Shown here: positions 1 to 8,144 of the stretch, one piece after another | Position numbering within the stretch: position 1 is the first letter of the stretch | How the letters are laid out: the number at the start of each line of letters is the position of its first letter | Assembly: GCF_014287675.1 (NCBI RefSeq) | Contig: NZ_JACOPQ010000002.1 | Location: 372,001 to 436,000, forward strand | Reading direction: 5' to 3' | Source of the DNA: Lawsonibacter faecis | GTDB lineage: Bacteria > Bacillota > Clostridia > Oscillospirales > Oscillospiraceae | Length of the DNA: 64,000 nt | Made by a program: the position numbers and the translations under genes | Notes under the pieces: generated by a model | The model's input: only the letters and a program-made list of their open reading frames with translations | What the model was told of the DNA's origin: nothing | Database searches by the model: none

Positions 1-1
1 C

Positions 2-208
2 TGCGACGAACGCGGCGTATATGCCGACGACCTTGAGGAAAGCCCCGAAGTCCCATATGAAGATGCACCCGATACGGAGGATGACAGCGAAGAAATCGAG
101 CTGTCCATTGCGAAAGCGGAAGCTATGGTCAAGGCAGTGGCGGAGCTGCTCTTTCCCTTTCTTCCGGCTGAAATTGACGAGGGAGGCGGCGCGCATGAAG
201 GAATTTGA
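2..208 (+). CDS. C-terminal part of an unidentified ICE protein (5' end outside window)
   Basis: An open frame enters from the left edge and ends at TGA 206-208. The visible 68 residues are strongly acidic at first (many D and E) and then form a hydrophobic helix-like tail containing AVAELLFPFLP. The stop lies 13 nt inside the next gene, which suggests translational coupling. I do not recognise a family. In related elements this position, just before the transfer operon, carries replication or antirestriction accessory genes, but nothing here proves such a role. Confidence 0.55.
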   Translation, partial: CDERGVYADDLEESPEVPYEDAPDTEDDSEEIELSIAKAEAMVKAVAELLFPFLPAEIDEGGGAHEGI

Positions 209-809
209 CGTGACCATCACCGAAACGCTGAAGCTCACCGTGTCCGTGGAGGCTTCTTCCAAAGAGGAAGCACAACAGATGGTAAGCGACCAGTGGCACG
301 CCGGGGATCATATTCTGGATGCGGACAATTTCGTGGAGGTGGAGTTTGAGAGCAATGACGGCAAGGAAATATCCGCCGAAAAAGCGCAGGACGACACCCT
401 CGAGGTGCTCATGGTGGAGCCGGGACAGTACCCGCGCGTGGAGCGCATCGGCTCAGACCTCGCTTCCTTGCAGAAGGCGGTGGACGGCTATATCGAGGCG
501 GTCTACCCATATGACGACCCCGTGGCGCTGATATGCGGGGAGGAAGCCAAGCTGGAGGGCAAGCCCCTGAACCGCGCCCTGCGGGACGAGGACGGCGATA
601 TCTACGATATTGTGGCCGGTAAATTCTTCCTCTGCGGTCTGGGGGATGAGAACTTTGCGTCTCTGCCGAAGGAGCTGCAACAGAAATACGAGGAAAAGTT
701 CCGTCAGCCGGAAGCCTTTTTGAAGATGGGCAGCAAAATTATGGCGATCCCTACCGAGCCCGCCAAGGCTGCGGGCAAGGGCAAGACCGCTCCGGTGACA
801 GAGCGATGA
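195..809 (+). CDS. DUF3846-domain ICE protein
   Basis: The protein has 204 residues from the ATG at 195, which sits after a GAGGGAGG-like site; an upstream in-frame ATG lacks support. The first ~60 residues resemble the small DpnD/PcfM-type N-terminal domain (repeated V/T strands, then KEEAQ). Residues ~70-175 are a DUF3846 domain with the typical VEPGQYPRV start, an ALICGEEAKLEGKPLNRAL core and the GKFFLCG segment. DUF3846 proteins are common in Firmicute ICEs and have no assigned biochemical role. The gene overlaps the preceding frame by 14 nt and precedes pcfB by 39 nt, so it is probably the promoter-proximal part of the transfer operon. Confidence 0.8.
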   Translation: MKEFDVTITETLKLTVSVEASSKEEAQQMVSDQWHAGDHILDADNFVEVEFESNDGKEISAEKAQDDTLEVLMVEPGQYPRVERIGSDLASLQKAVDGYIEAVYPYDDPVALICGEEAKLEGKPLNRALRDEDGDIYDIVAGKFFLCGLGDENFASLPKELQQKYEEKFRQPEAFLKMGSKIMAIPTEPAKAAGKGKTAPVTER

Positions 810-848
810 TACCATCACTCCCAATGCGAACGGAAGGAGGAAAAACTC

Positions 849-1352
849 ATGCAGGAAGAAATTGAAAACAGAACTGTCACTCTGATCATCTCCGCCGTCA
901 AGCTGACCGCACGGGAGCTGAAGGCCGGGATGGATAAATATCTTTCCGAAAAGAAGAGCAAAGCCATGGAAAAGGCGCGTGCCGCGCCTGAAAAGCCCAG
1001 CGGCAAGCAGACGGTGAGGCAGCTCATAGGGCAGAATCAGGGCGTATCCAACATTGAGATCACCAACAGCAATATCAAAGGCTTTGAGCGCATAGCTCGG
1101 AAATACGGCGTGGATTTTGCCGTTAAGAAAGACCGCAGCGTTTCACCGCCGAAATACTTTGTGTTCTTTAAGGCGAGGGACGCGGATGCACTGACGGCGG
1201 CGTTCAAGGAATACACGGCATATGAGCTTAAACGCGCCGCCAAAGCGCAGAACCGTCCCTCCGTGCTGGCGCATCTGCAAGCACTCAAGGCGAAGGTTCA
1301 GGCCATTACGCCGGGTAAATCCCGAAACCAGAACAGGGGCATCACGATATGA
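849..1352 (+). CDS. pcfB: PcfB-family conjugation accessory protein (DUF3801)
   Basis: This 167-residue protein starts at an ATG behind GGAAGGAGG. The N-terminal ~45 residues form a helix used by PcfB/DUF3801 proteins. The middle has the family-like segment GFERIARKYGVDFAVKKD followed by YFVFFKARDADALTAAF. PcfB of enterococcal pCF10 works with the coupling protein PcfC and the relaxosome at the membrane; the same role is inferred here from family and position. The stop overlaps the ATG of the VirD4 gene (ATGA), showing tight coupling to its probable partner. Near the C-terminus lies RPSVLAHL (residues ~136-143), a motif shared with three other proteins of this element. Confidence 0.87.
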   Translation: MQEEIENRTVTLIISAVKLTARELKAGMDKYLSEKKSKAMEKARAAPEKPSGKQTVRQLIGQNQGVSNIEITNSNIKGFERIARKYGVDFAVKKDRSVSPPKYFVFFKARDADALTAAFKEYTAYELKRAAKAQNRPSVLAHLQALKAKVQAITPGKSRNQNRGITI

Positions 1353-3109
1353 AGAAACCTCTGAATATCAAGAAGTTCCTGCTGCCCAATATCCCGTATG
1401 TCTTTATCGCCCTCTTTGCCACCAAGCTGGGGCAGGCGTGGAGGCTTGCCCCCGGCATGGATTTCTCGGGAAAGGCGCTGCACCTCATGGAGGGCTTCGC
1501 CGCCGCGTTCCAATCGGCGCTGCCCAGCTTCCACCCCATCGACCTGTGCGTGGGCGTTGCAGCCGCTCTGCTCATTCGGCTTATCGTGTACGTCAAGGGC
1601 AAAAACGCCAAGAAATTCCGCAAGAATCTGGAATACGGCTCTGCCCGTTGGGGCAAGCCCGAGGATATCGCCCCTTACGTCGATCCGAAGTTTGAGAACA
1701 ACGTCATTCTCACCCAGACTGAGCGGCTCATGATGTCCAACCGTCCCAAAGACCCCAAGACGGCGCGGAACAAAAACGTGCTGGTAGTAGGCGGCTCCGG
1801 CAGCGGCAAGACGAGGTTTTTCATTAAGCCAAATCTCATGCAATTACACAGTTCATACGTTGTCACCGACCCGAAGGGCAGCATCGCCGTGGAGTGCGGA
1901 AAGCTCATGCTCCGCAATGGCTATAAGGTGAAGATATTCAATTCCATCAACTTCAAGAAGTCCCACCATTACAACCCCTTTGCGTATATCCACAGTGAGA
2001 AGGATATCTTGAAGCTGGTCACGACCCTCATCGCCAACACCAAGGGGGACGGGAAATCCGGGGACGACTTCTGGCAGAAAGCCGAGACGCTGCTCTACAC
2101 GGCACTCATCGGCTATATCCACTACGAAGCCCCCGAGGAGGAACAGAACTTCGCCACGCTCATCGAGTTCATCAACGCCATGGAGGTACGCGAGGACGAT
2201 GAGACCTTTGAGAACAACGTGGATCTGGCCTTCAAGGAGCTGGCGCAGCGGGAGCCGAATCACTTCGCCGTGCGGCAATATAAAAAATACAAATTAGCGG
2301 CGGGCAAAACAGCTAAGTCGATCAATATTTCCTGCGGCGCGCGCCTTGCGCCCTTCGATATCCAGGAGCTGCGGGAGATCACCATGTACGACGAGCTGGA
2401 GCTGGACACCCTGGGCGACCGGAAAACGGCGCTGTTTCTCATCATGAGCGACACCGACAGCACCTTCAACTTCCTCATTTCCATGATTTACAGCCAGTTA
2501 TTCAACCTGCTGTGCGAAAAGGCCGACGACGTGTACGGCGGAAGGCTCCCCGTCCATGTGCGCTGCCTCATCGACGAGTGCGCCAACATCGGGCAGATAC
2601 CGAATCTGGAAAAGCTCATGGCTACCATCCGCAGCCGCGAGATTTCCGCCTGTCTCGTCTTGCAAGCCCAAAGTCAGCTAAAGGCTTTGTACAAGGACAA
2701 CGCCGACACCATCATCGGCAACTGCGACAGCTCCATCTTTTTAGGCGGTAAGGAGCCCGGTACGCTGAAGGAGCTGAATCAGGCGCTGGGGAAAGAGACC
2801 ATCGACACCTTCAATACCGGCGAGAGCCGTGGACGGGAGGTGTCCCACAGCCTGAACTATCAGAAGCTGGGCAAAGACCTTGCCACGATAGACGAGCTGG
2901 CGGTGCTGGACGGCGGCAAGTGCATCTTGCAGCTTCGGGGCGTGCGCCCCTTCCTCTCGGATAAGTACGATATCACCAAGCACCCCAATTATAAGTATCT
3001 GTCGGACGCAAACCCAAGGAATGCCTTTGATATCGAAAAGTACCTCTCCACAAGGCTGGTGCCGAAAGCGGATGAGGTCTATGAGGTGTTCGACGCGGGC
3101 CGCGTCTGA
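1349..3109 (+). CDS. pcfC: VirD4/TraG-type type IV coupling protein
   Basis: A 586-residue ATPase that brings the relaxase-DNA complex to the transfer channel. Two hydrophobic segments (around residues 11-30 and 50-75) anchor it in the membrane. The Walker A motif GGSGSGKT lies near residue 150, and a Walker B-like RCLIDECANIG lies near residue 405. Later segments with ISACLVLQAQSQ and NCDSSIFLGG are typical of TraG/VirD4. It overlaps pcfB by 4 nt. Its length is normal for the TraG/TraD/VirD4 family in CTn elements. A hairpin follows the stop, but downstream transfer genes continue in the same direction. Confidence 0.95.
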   Translation: MKKPLNIKKFLLPNIPYVFIALFATKLGQAWRLAPGMDFSGKALHLMEGFAAAFQSALPSFHPIDLCVGVAAALLIRLIVYVKGKNAKKFRKNLEYGSARWGKPEDIAPYVDPKFENNVILTQTERLMMSNRPKDPKTARNKNVLVVGGSGSGKTRFFIKPNLMQLHSSYVVTDPKGSIAVECGKLMLRNGYKVKIFNSINFKKSHHYNPFAYIHSEKDILKLVTTLIANTKGDGKSGDDFWQKAETLLYTALIGYIHYEAPEEEQNFATLIEFINAMEVREDDETFENNVDLAFKELAQREPNHFAVRQYKKYKLAAGKTAKSINISCGARLAPFDIQELREITMYDELELDTLGDRKTALFLIMSDTDSTFNFLISMIYSQLFNLLCEKADDVYGGRLPVHVRCLIDECANIGQIPNLEKLMATIRSREISACLVLQAQSQLKALYKDNADTIIGNCDSSIFLGGKEPGTLKELNQALGKETIDTFNTGESRGREVSHSLNYQKLGKDLATIDELAVLDGGKCILQLRGVRPFLSDKYDITKHPNYKYLSDANPRNAFDIEKYLSTRLVPKADEVYEVFDAGRV

Positions 3110-3119
3110 GCGCACAAGC

Positions 3120-3144
3120 CCGCCGCCCTCATGCGGCGGCTTTT
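3120..3144 (+). terminator. Intercistronic hairpin with short T-run after the VirD4 gene
   Basis: A 7-bp GC stem (3120-3126 with 3133-3139, loop CCTCAT) is followed by CTTTT. It may act as a partial terminator or a 3'-end stabiliser between the coupling protein gene and the membrane-channel genes. Confidence 0.55.
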
Positions 3145-3321
3145 CATATAGATACGGATGAGAAAAGACGCTTCCTCGCTTGCAGGGTCGGAACGAATCC
3201 ACGAACTAAAAATTGAAAGGAGAAGCCGGAATCGGGGCTGCATCGCAGCTTTCGTTCCGGCTCCTGCTGTATCCGCGAGATTTCAACACAACCAACACCC
3301 AATGATTCCGGCAACACAAAT

Positions 3322-3537
3322 ATGGAATTTTTCAACTCTGCTGTCGGCGTTCTCCAGACCCTCGTCATCGCCCTCGGTGCCGGCCTCGGCATTTGGGGAG
3401 CCATCAACCTGCTGGAAGGCTACGGAAACGACAACCCCGGCGCAAAATCGCAGGGCATGAAGCAGCTCATGGCGGGCGGCGGCGTGGCGCTCATCGGCGT
3501 CATTCTCGTTCCCCTGCTCTCCGGCCTGTTCGGTTAA
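3322..3537 (+). CDS. Maff2-family small membrane protein of the mating channel
   Basis: A 71-residue, very hydrophobic protein with two membrane segments separated by a short loop containing YGNDNPGAKSQGMKQL, which is the Maff2 family signature. Maff2 proteins sit between the VirD4 and TrbL-like genes in Tn1549-type ICEs and probably play the part of the small VirB2/VirB3-like membrane subunits; that role is inferred from position. About 210 nt separate it from the VirD4 gene. This gap holds only the hairpin and no convincing gene. No clear ribosome-binding site is seen directly before the ATG, although the start matches the family. Confidence 0.85.
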   Translation: MEFFNSAVGVLQTLVIALGAGLGIWGAINLLEGYGNDNPGAKSQGMKQLMAGGGVALIGVILVPLLSGLFG

Positions 3538-3560
3538 TCGCCCGCACGAATCCTTCGCGG

Positions 3561-3580
3561 CGTCCGCCCTCGGGGCGGGC
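3561..3580 (+). promoter_or_regulatory. GC-rich intercistronic hairpin before the TrbL-like gene
   Basis: CCGCCC and GGGCGG form a hairpin with a 3-nt loop just before the AAAGGAGGG ribosome-binding site of the next gene. No T-run follows. It may balance expression of the neighbouring channel genes. Confidence 0.35.
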
Positions 3581-3606
3581 GCTGCGGGAAAGGAGGGTAA
3601 AGCCCA

Positions 3607-4476
3607 TTGGATTTGATATGGCAGAAATTCACCGAATGGCTGAAGGAGCTGCTGGTCAGCGGCATCATGGACAACGTGAACGGACTGTTTGACAACGTGA
3701 ACAGCCGCGTGGCGGGCATCGCCGGACAGGTGGGCGCTACGCCCCAGGGCTGGAACAGCGGCGTCTACGGCATGATCCGAACGCTGTCGGACAATGTGAT
3801 TTTGCCCATCGCGGGCGTGATCCTGGCCTTTGTCATGACGCTGGAGCTGATTCAGCTCATTACGGAAAAGAACAATATGCACGACGTGGACACCTGGATG
3901 TTCTTCAAATGGATATTTAAGACCGCCTGCGCCGTGCTCATCGTCACCAACACATGGAACATCGTCATGGGCGTGTTCGAGGCGGCTCAGAGCGTCGTCA
4001 ACAGCGCGTCGGGCATTATCATATCGGACACGTCTCTGACGTTTAACGAGCATATCGCGGGATTTGAAGCTGCGCTTGCGGAAATGGAGGTCTGGTCGCT
4101 GCTGGGGCTGTGGCTGGAGTCCGTGGTCGTGCATCTTTCCATGTGGGCGCTGACCATCTGCATTTTCATCATCTGCTACGGCAGAATGATCGAGATCTAC
4201 TGCGTGACCTCCATCGCTCCCATCCCCATGGCGACCATGGCCAACCGGGAATGGGGGCAGATGGGCCAGAATTACCTCAGAAGCCTGCTGGCGCTGGGCT
4301 TTCAGGGCTTCCTCATCATCGTCTGCGTGGCGATCTACGCGGTGCTGATTCAGAACATCGTAGTGGAGAGCAGCGTCTCGGCGGCCATATGGACGTGCAT
4401 GGGGTACACGGTGCTGCTGTGCTTCACGCTGTTTAAGACGAGCTCCCTTGCCAGGAGCCTGTTCCACGCCCACTGA
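3607..4476 (+). CDS. TrbL/VirB6-like polytopic conjugation protein
   Basis: A 289-residue inner-membrane protein with a TTG start, chosen because GGAAAGGAGGG lies just upstream. A short N-terminal amphipathic part is followed by about six hydrophobic segments, for example VILPIAGVILAFVMTLELI, ALTICIFIICYG and a C-terminal cluster. Between the first segments lies a loop with MHDVDTWMFFKWIFK, typical of the VirB6/TrbL-like proteins of CTn elements. Such proteins form the inner-membrane part of the DNA channel. The gene sits between Maff2 and PrgI in the conserved order. Confidence 0.87.
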   Translation: MDLIWQKFTEWLKELLVSGIMDNVNGLFDNVNSRVAGIAGQVGATPQGWNSGVYGMIRTLSDNVILPIAGVILAFVMTLELIQLITEKNNMHDVDTWMFFKWIFKTACAVLIVTNTWNIVMGVFEAAQSVVNSASGIIISDTSLTFNEHIAGFEAALAEMEVWSLLGLWLESVVVHLSMWALTICIFIICYGRMIEIYCVTSIAPIPMATMANREWGQMGQNYLRSLLALGFQGFLIIVCVAIYAVLIQNIVVESSVSAAIWTCMGYTVLLCFTLFKTSSLARSLFHAH

Positions 4477-4491
4477 CGGAGGTGATGAAAT

Positions 4492-4935
4492 TTGGCATAC
4501 GTTCCCGTACCCAAGGACTTGAATGCGGTGAAAACCAAGGTCATGTTCAATTTAACAAAACGGCAGATTCTGTGCTTTGGCGGCGGCGCGCTCATCGGCG
4601 TACCGCTTTTCTTTCTGCTCAAGGGCAGTATCGGCAGCAGCGCGGCGGCTCTTTGCATGATGCTGGTCATGCTGCCCTTCTTCCTGCTGGCCATGTACGA
4701 AAAGAACGGTCAGCCGCCGGAGAAGCTCATCCGCAACATCGTGCAGGTGTGCTTCCTGCGCCCCAAGCAGCGCCCGTACAGGACGAACAATTTCTACGAC
4801 CTGCTGAACCGGCAGGATATTTTGGATAAGGAGGTCTACGCGATTGTCCACAAACAAAACCCCCGCAAGAAAGCTCACACGAGCCGAGCGAAAGCAGATC
4901 GACGCGGCGATTGCAAGAGCCAAGCGTCAGGATAA
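4492..4935 (+). CDS. prgI: PrgI-family conjugal transfer protein (VirB3-like position)
   Basis: Starts at TTG 4492 after GACGGAGGTGATG. The N-terminal ~35 residues (MAYVPVPKDLNAVKTKV) and two closely spaced membrane segments (residues ~30-70) are typical of PrgI proteins, small membrane partners of VirB4. The family core ends about residue 115. The remaining basic tail is encoded where the frame overlaps the 5' end of the VirB4 gene by 92 nt. The overlap is unusually long for this compact operon but keeps the VirB4 ribosome-binding site inside prgI. Confidence 0.87.
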   Translation: MAYVPVPKDLNAVKTKVMFNLTKRQILCFGGGALIGVPLFFLLKGSIGSSAAALCMMLVMLPFFLLAMYEKNGQPPEKLIRNIVQVCFLRPKQRPYRTNNFYDLLNRQDILDKEVYAIVHKQNPRKKAHTSRAKADRRGDCKSQASG

Positions 4936-7243
4936 GCGAAAGAAGTCCGCCCAGGACAGCATCCCCTTTCAGCGGATGTACCCCGACGGCGTGTGCCGCG
5001 TGACGGACAGCTACTACACGAAAACCGTGCAGTTTCAGGATATCAACTACCAGCTCAACCAGAACGAGGACAAGACCGCCATTTTCGACGGCTGGTGCGA
5101 TTTCCTCAACTATTTTGATTCCTCCATCCGCTTCCAGCTCTCCTTCATCAACCTCTCCGCCACGCGGGACACCTACGCCCGGCGCATCGCCATCCCCTTG
5201 CAGGGCGACTGCTTCGACAAGCTCCGCACCGAGTACACCGGGATGCTGCAAAGCCAGCTTGCCCGCGGCAACAACGGGCTTATTAAGACCAAATACCTGA
5301 CCTTCGGCGTGGAGGCGGACAGCCTGAAAGCCGCAAAGCCCCGATTGGAGCGCATCGAGACGGATATCCTCAACAACTTCCGCCGTCTGGGCGTGCAGGC
5401 GGAAGCCCTGAACGGCATGGAGCGCCTGCGCCTGCTGCACGGGATGCTCCACATGGACGAGCCGCAGCCCTTCCGCTTTTCGTGGGACTGGCTGGCTCCC
5501 TCCGGGCTGTCGGTGAAGGACTTCATCGCGCCCAGCGCCTTCGAGTTCAAGACCGGCAGCAGCTTCGGCGTGGGCAGCAAGACCGGCTGCGTATCCTTCT
5601 TACAGATTTTAGCGCCGGAGCTCAACGACCGGATGCTGGCGGATTTTCTCGATATGGAAAGCTCCCTCATCGTCAGTATGCACGTCCAGTCCGTGGATCA
5701 GGTGAAGGCCATTAAGACCATCAAGCGCAAGATCACCGATTTGCAGAAGATGACCATTGAGGAGCAGAAAAAGGCGGTGCGCTCCGGCTACGATATGGAT
5801 ATTATCCCCTCCGACCTTGCCACCTACGGCACGGAGGCGAAAAAGCTCTTGCAGGAGCTGCAAAGCCGCAACGAGCGTATGTTCCTTTTGACCTTCCTTG
5901 TGGTGAACGTGGCGGACAACAGGCAGCGCCTCGGCAACAACGTCTTTCAGGCGGGCTCCATCGCCCAGAAGTACAACTGCCAGCTCACGCGGCTGGACTT
6001 CCAGCAGGAGGAGGGCTTCATGTCCGCGCTTCCGCTGGGGTATAACCAGATCGAGATCCAGCGGGGGCTGACCACCTCCAGCGTGGCGATTTTCGTGCCG
6101 TTTACCACCCAGGAGCTGTTTCAGGACGGCAAGGAAGCCCTGTACTGCGGGCTGAACGCCCTTTCCAACAACCTCATCATGGTAGACAGAAAGCTGCTTA
6201 AAAACCCGAACGGGCTGATCTTGGGCACGCCCGGAAGCGGCAAGTCCTTCTCCGCCAAGCGTGAGATCGCCAACGTGTTCCTCGTCACAAACGACGATAT
6301 CATCATCTGCGACCCGGAGGCGGAGTACGGGCCGCTGGTGGAGCACCTGCACGGGCAGGTGGTGAAGATCTCGCCCACCTCCACCGACTATCTGAACCCC
6401 ATGGATTTGAACCTGAATTACAGTGACGACGAAAACCCGCTGAGCCTGAAATCCGACTTCATCCTCTCCCTGTGCGAGCTGATCGTGGGCGGCAAGGACG
6501 GCCTCATGCCGGTGGAAAAGACCATCATCGACCGCTGTGTGCGCTCTGTTTACCGGGAATACCTGAGCGACCCACGCCCGGAGAAGATGCCTATTCTGGA
6601 GGACTTGTACAACGAGCTTCGCAGGCAGGACGAAAAGGAAGCGCAGTATATCGCCACGGCGCTGGAAATCTACGTCACCGGCTCTCTCAACGTGTTCAAC
6701 CACCGCAGCAACGTGAATATCGAAAACCGCGTGGTCAGCTTCGATATCAAGGAGCTGGGAAAGCAGTTAAAGAAGATCGGTATGCTGGTGGTGCAGGACG
6801 CGGTGTGGAACCGCGTCACGATCAACCGTGAGCAGCGCAAGTCCACCCGCTACTATATCGACGAAATGCACCTTCTTCTGAAGGAGGAGCAGACCGCCGC
6901 GTATACGGTGGAGATATGGAAGCGATTCCGCAAGTGGGGCGGCGTTCCCACGGGCATCACCCAGAACGTCAAAGACCTGCTCTCCAGCCGTGAGGTGGAG
7001 AACATCTTTGAAAACTCCGACTATGTGTATATGCTCAACCAGGCTTCCGGCGACCGGCAGATTCTGGCGAAGCAGCTCAACATCTCGCCCCATCAGCTCT
7101 CGTATGTGACCCAATCCGCCGAGGGCGAGGGGCTTTTGTTCTACGGCAGCGTGATCCTGCCCTTCGTAGACCGCTTCCCCAAGGATACGGAGCTGTACAA
7201 AATCATCACGACCAAGCTCTCGGAGCAGGTGCAGTCAGAATAG
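4844..7243 (+). CDS. virB4: VirB4-family conjugation ATPase
   Basis: A 799-residue AAA+ motor of the type IV secretion channel. The TTG at 4844 is preferred because GATAAGGAGG lies at a good distance and no better start is near. Walker A LGTPGSGKS lies near residue 460, Walker B-like YYIDEMHLLL near residue 670, and the VirB4 segments FRKWGGVPTGITQN and ENSDYVYMLNQ follow. The N-terminal half is the usual VirB4/TraC accessory domain. Length is normal for CTn elements. The gene starts inside prgI. Confidence 0.95.
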   Translation: MSTNKTPARKLTRAERKQIDAAIARAKRQDKRKKSAQDSIPFQRMYPDGVCRVTDSYYTKTVQFQDINYQLNQNEDKTAIFDGWCDFLNYFDSSIRFQLSFINLSATRDTYARRIAIPLQGDCFDKLRTEYTGMLQSQLARGNNGLIKTKYLTFGVEADSLKAAKPRLERIETDILNNFRRLGVQAEALNGMERLRLLHGMLHMDEPQPFRFSWDWLAPSGLSVKDFIAPSAFEFKTGSSFGVGSKTGCVSFLQILAPELNDRMLADFLDMESSLIVSMHVQSVDQVKAIKTIKRKITDLQKMTIEEQKKAVRSGYDMDIIPSDLATYGTEAKKLLQELQSRNERMFLLTFLVVNVADNRQRLGNNVFQAGSIAQKYNCQLTRLDFQQEEGFMSALPLGYNQIEIQRGLTTSSVAIFVPFTTQELFQDGKEALYCGLNALSNNLIMVDRKLLKNPNGLILGTPGSGKSFSAKREIANVFLVTNDDIIICDPEAEYGPLVEHLHGQVVKISPTSTDYLNPMDLNLNYSDDENPLSLKSDFILSLCELIVGGKDGLMPVEKTIIDRCVRSVYREYLSDPRPEKMPILEDLYNELRRQDEKEAQYIATALEIYVTGSLNVFNHRSNVNIENRVVSFDIKELGKQLKKIGMLVVQDAVWNRVTINREQRKSTRYYIDEMHLLLKEEQTAAYTVEIWKRFRKWGGVPTGITQNVKDLLSSREVENIFENSDYVYMLNQASGDRQILAKQLNISPHQLSYVTQSAEGEGLLFYGSVILPFVDRFPKDTELYKIITTKLSEQVQSE

Positions 7244-7265
7244 AGACGAGAAAGGATGTGCGAAT

Positions 7266-8111
7266 ATGAATAACAATCTGATGATCTTTGAAAACCCGGA
7301 GTTCGGTGAACTGCGCTCCCTGCGCATGAACGGCGAACCGTGGTTCGTGGGCAGAGACGTTGCGATGGCGTTGGGCTATGGCAAGGGGAAGTCTCTGAAT
7401 AATGCTGTTTCCAAGCACGTTGACGATGAGGACAAAGGGGTCACTGAAATGATGACCCCCGGCGGAAAGCAGAATGTTATTATCATCAATGAATCCGGCC
7501 TTTACGCTCTCGTCCTTTCCAGTAAGCTGGAGCGCGCAAAGAAGTTCAAGCGCTGGGTGACAGCCGAGGTGCTGCCCTCCATCCGCAAGCACGGCGCGTA
7601 TATGACGGATGCGCTTCTTAGCCGGATGGATGAGCACCACGAGCTGATTTCGGAGTATATCGGCAAGCTCCGTGCGGAAAACGCAAAGGCGAACGCCGCG
7701 CGGGAGGCGCTGAAAAAGGCGGAAGCCGAGAACGCGCGGCTGGCTCCGAAGGCCAGCTACTACGATTCCTTTGTGGGCGTTGAGAGCGTGACCTGTCTCC
7801 GCTATACCGCCAAGGAGCTGGGCGTTCCGCAGAAGAAATTTATCGGCTACCTGCTGGAAAAGGGGTATGTGTTCAGAGACCGTCACCGCAGCGACCGTGT
7901 ATTTGTCAGAGCCGGCAAGCGCAACGACCCGCTGTTTGTGACCAGAGATTTTTACCTTCCCAACGGCACAAAAAGCGAATACACCCTCGTCACGCCTGCC
8001 GGAAAGGCGCATTTTCTGAAAATCGCGGAGAAAATCCGCGTCTGGGAGCCCCGTGAGCTTGCAGAGGGCAAAGACGCCAGCGAACAGGCCGTCTTTGCCG
8101 CGTGCGTATGA
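7266..8111 (+). CDS. BRO-N / KilAC phage-antirepressor-like protein
   Basis: A 281-residue protein of phage antirepressor type. Residues ~10-115 form a BRO-N/Bro domain (WFVGRDVAMALGYGKGKSL, then RWVTAEVLPSIRKHGAYM). A coiled segment follows, then a KilAC-type C-terminal domain (residues ~160-260, with YTAKELGVPQKKFIGYLLEKGYVFRD). Such proteins bind DNA or repressors and can lift prophage repression. Here the gene sits between the VirB4 and NlpC genes, which are adjacent in most related ICEs, so it looks like an acquired insertion. Its target could be the LexA-like repressor of this element; that is a guess. Confidence 0.87.
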   Translation: MNNNLMIFENPEFGELRSLRMNGEPWFVGRDVAMALGYGKGKSLNNAVSKHVDDEDKGVTEMMTPGGKQNVIIINESGLYALVLSSKLERAKKFKRWVTAEVLPSIRKHGAYMTDALLSRMDEHHELISEYIGKLRAENAKANAAREALKKAEAENARLAPKASYYDSFVGVESVTCLRYTAKELGVPQKKFIGYLLEKGYVFRDRHRSDRVFVRAGKRNDPLFVTRDFYLPNGTKSEYTLVTPAGKAHFLKIAEKIRVWEPRELAEGKDASEQAVFAACV

Positions 8112-8144
8112 CGATCCAATCCCCACAGAATCGAGGTGATGAAT

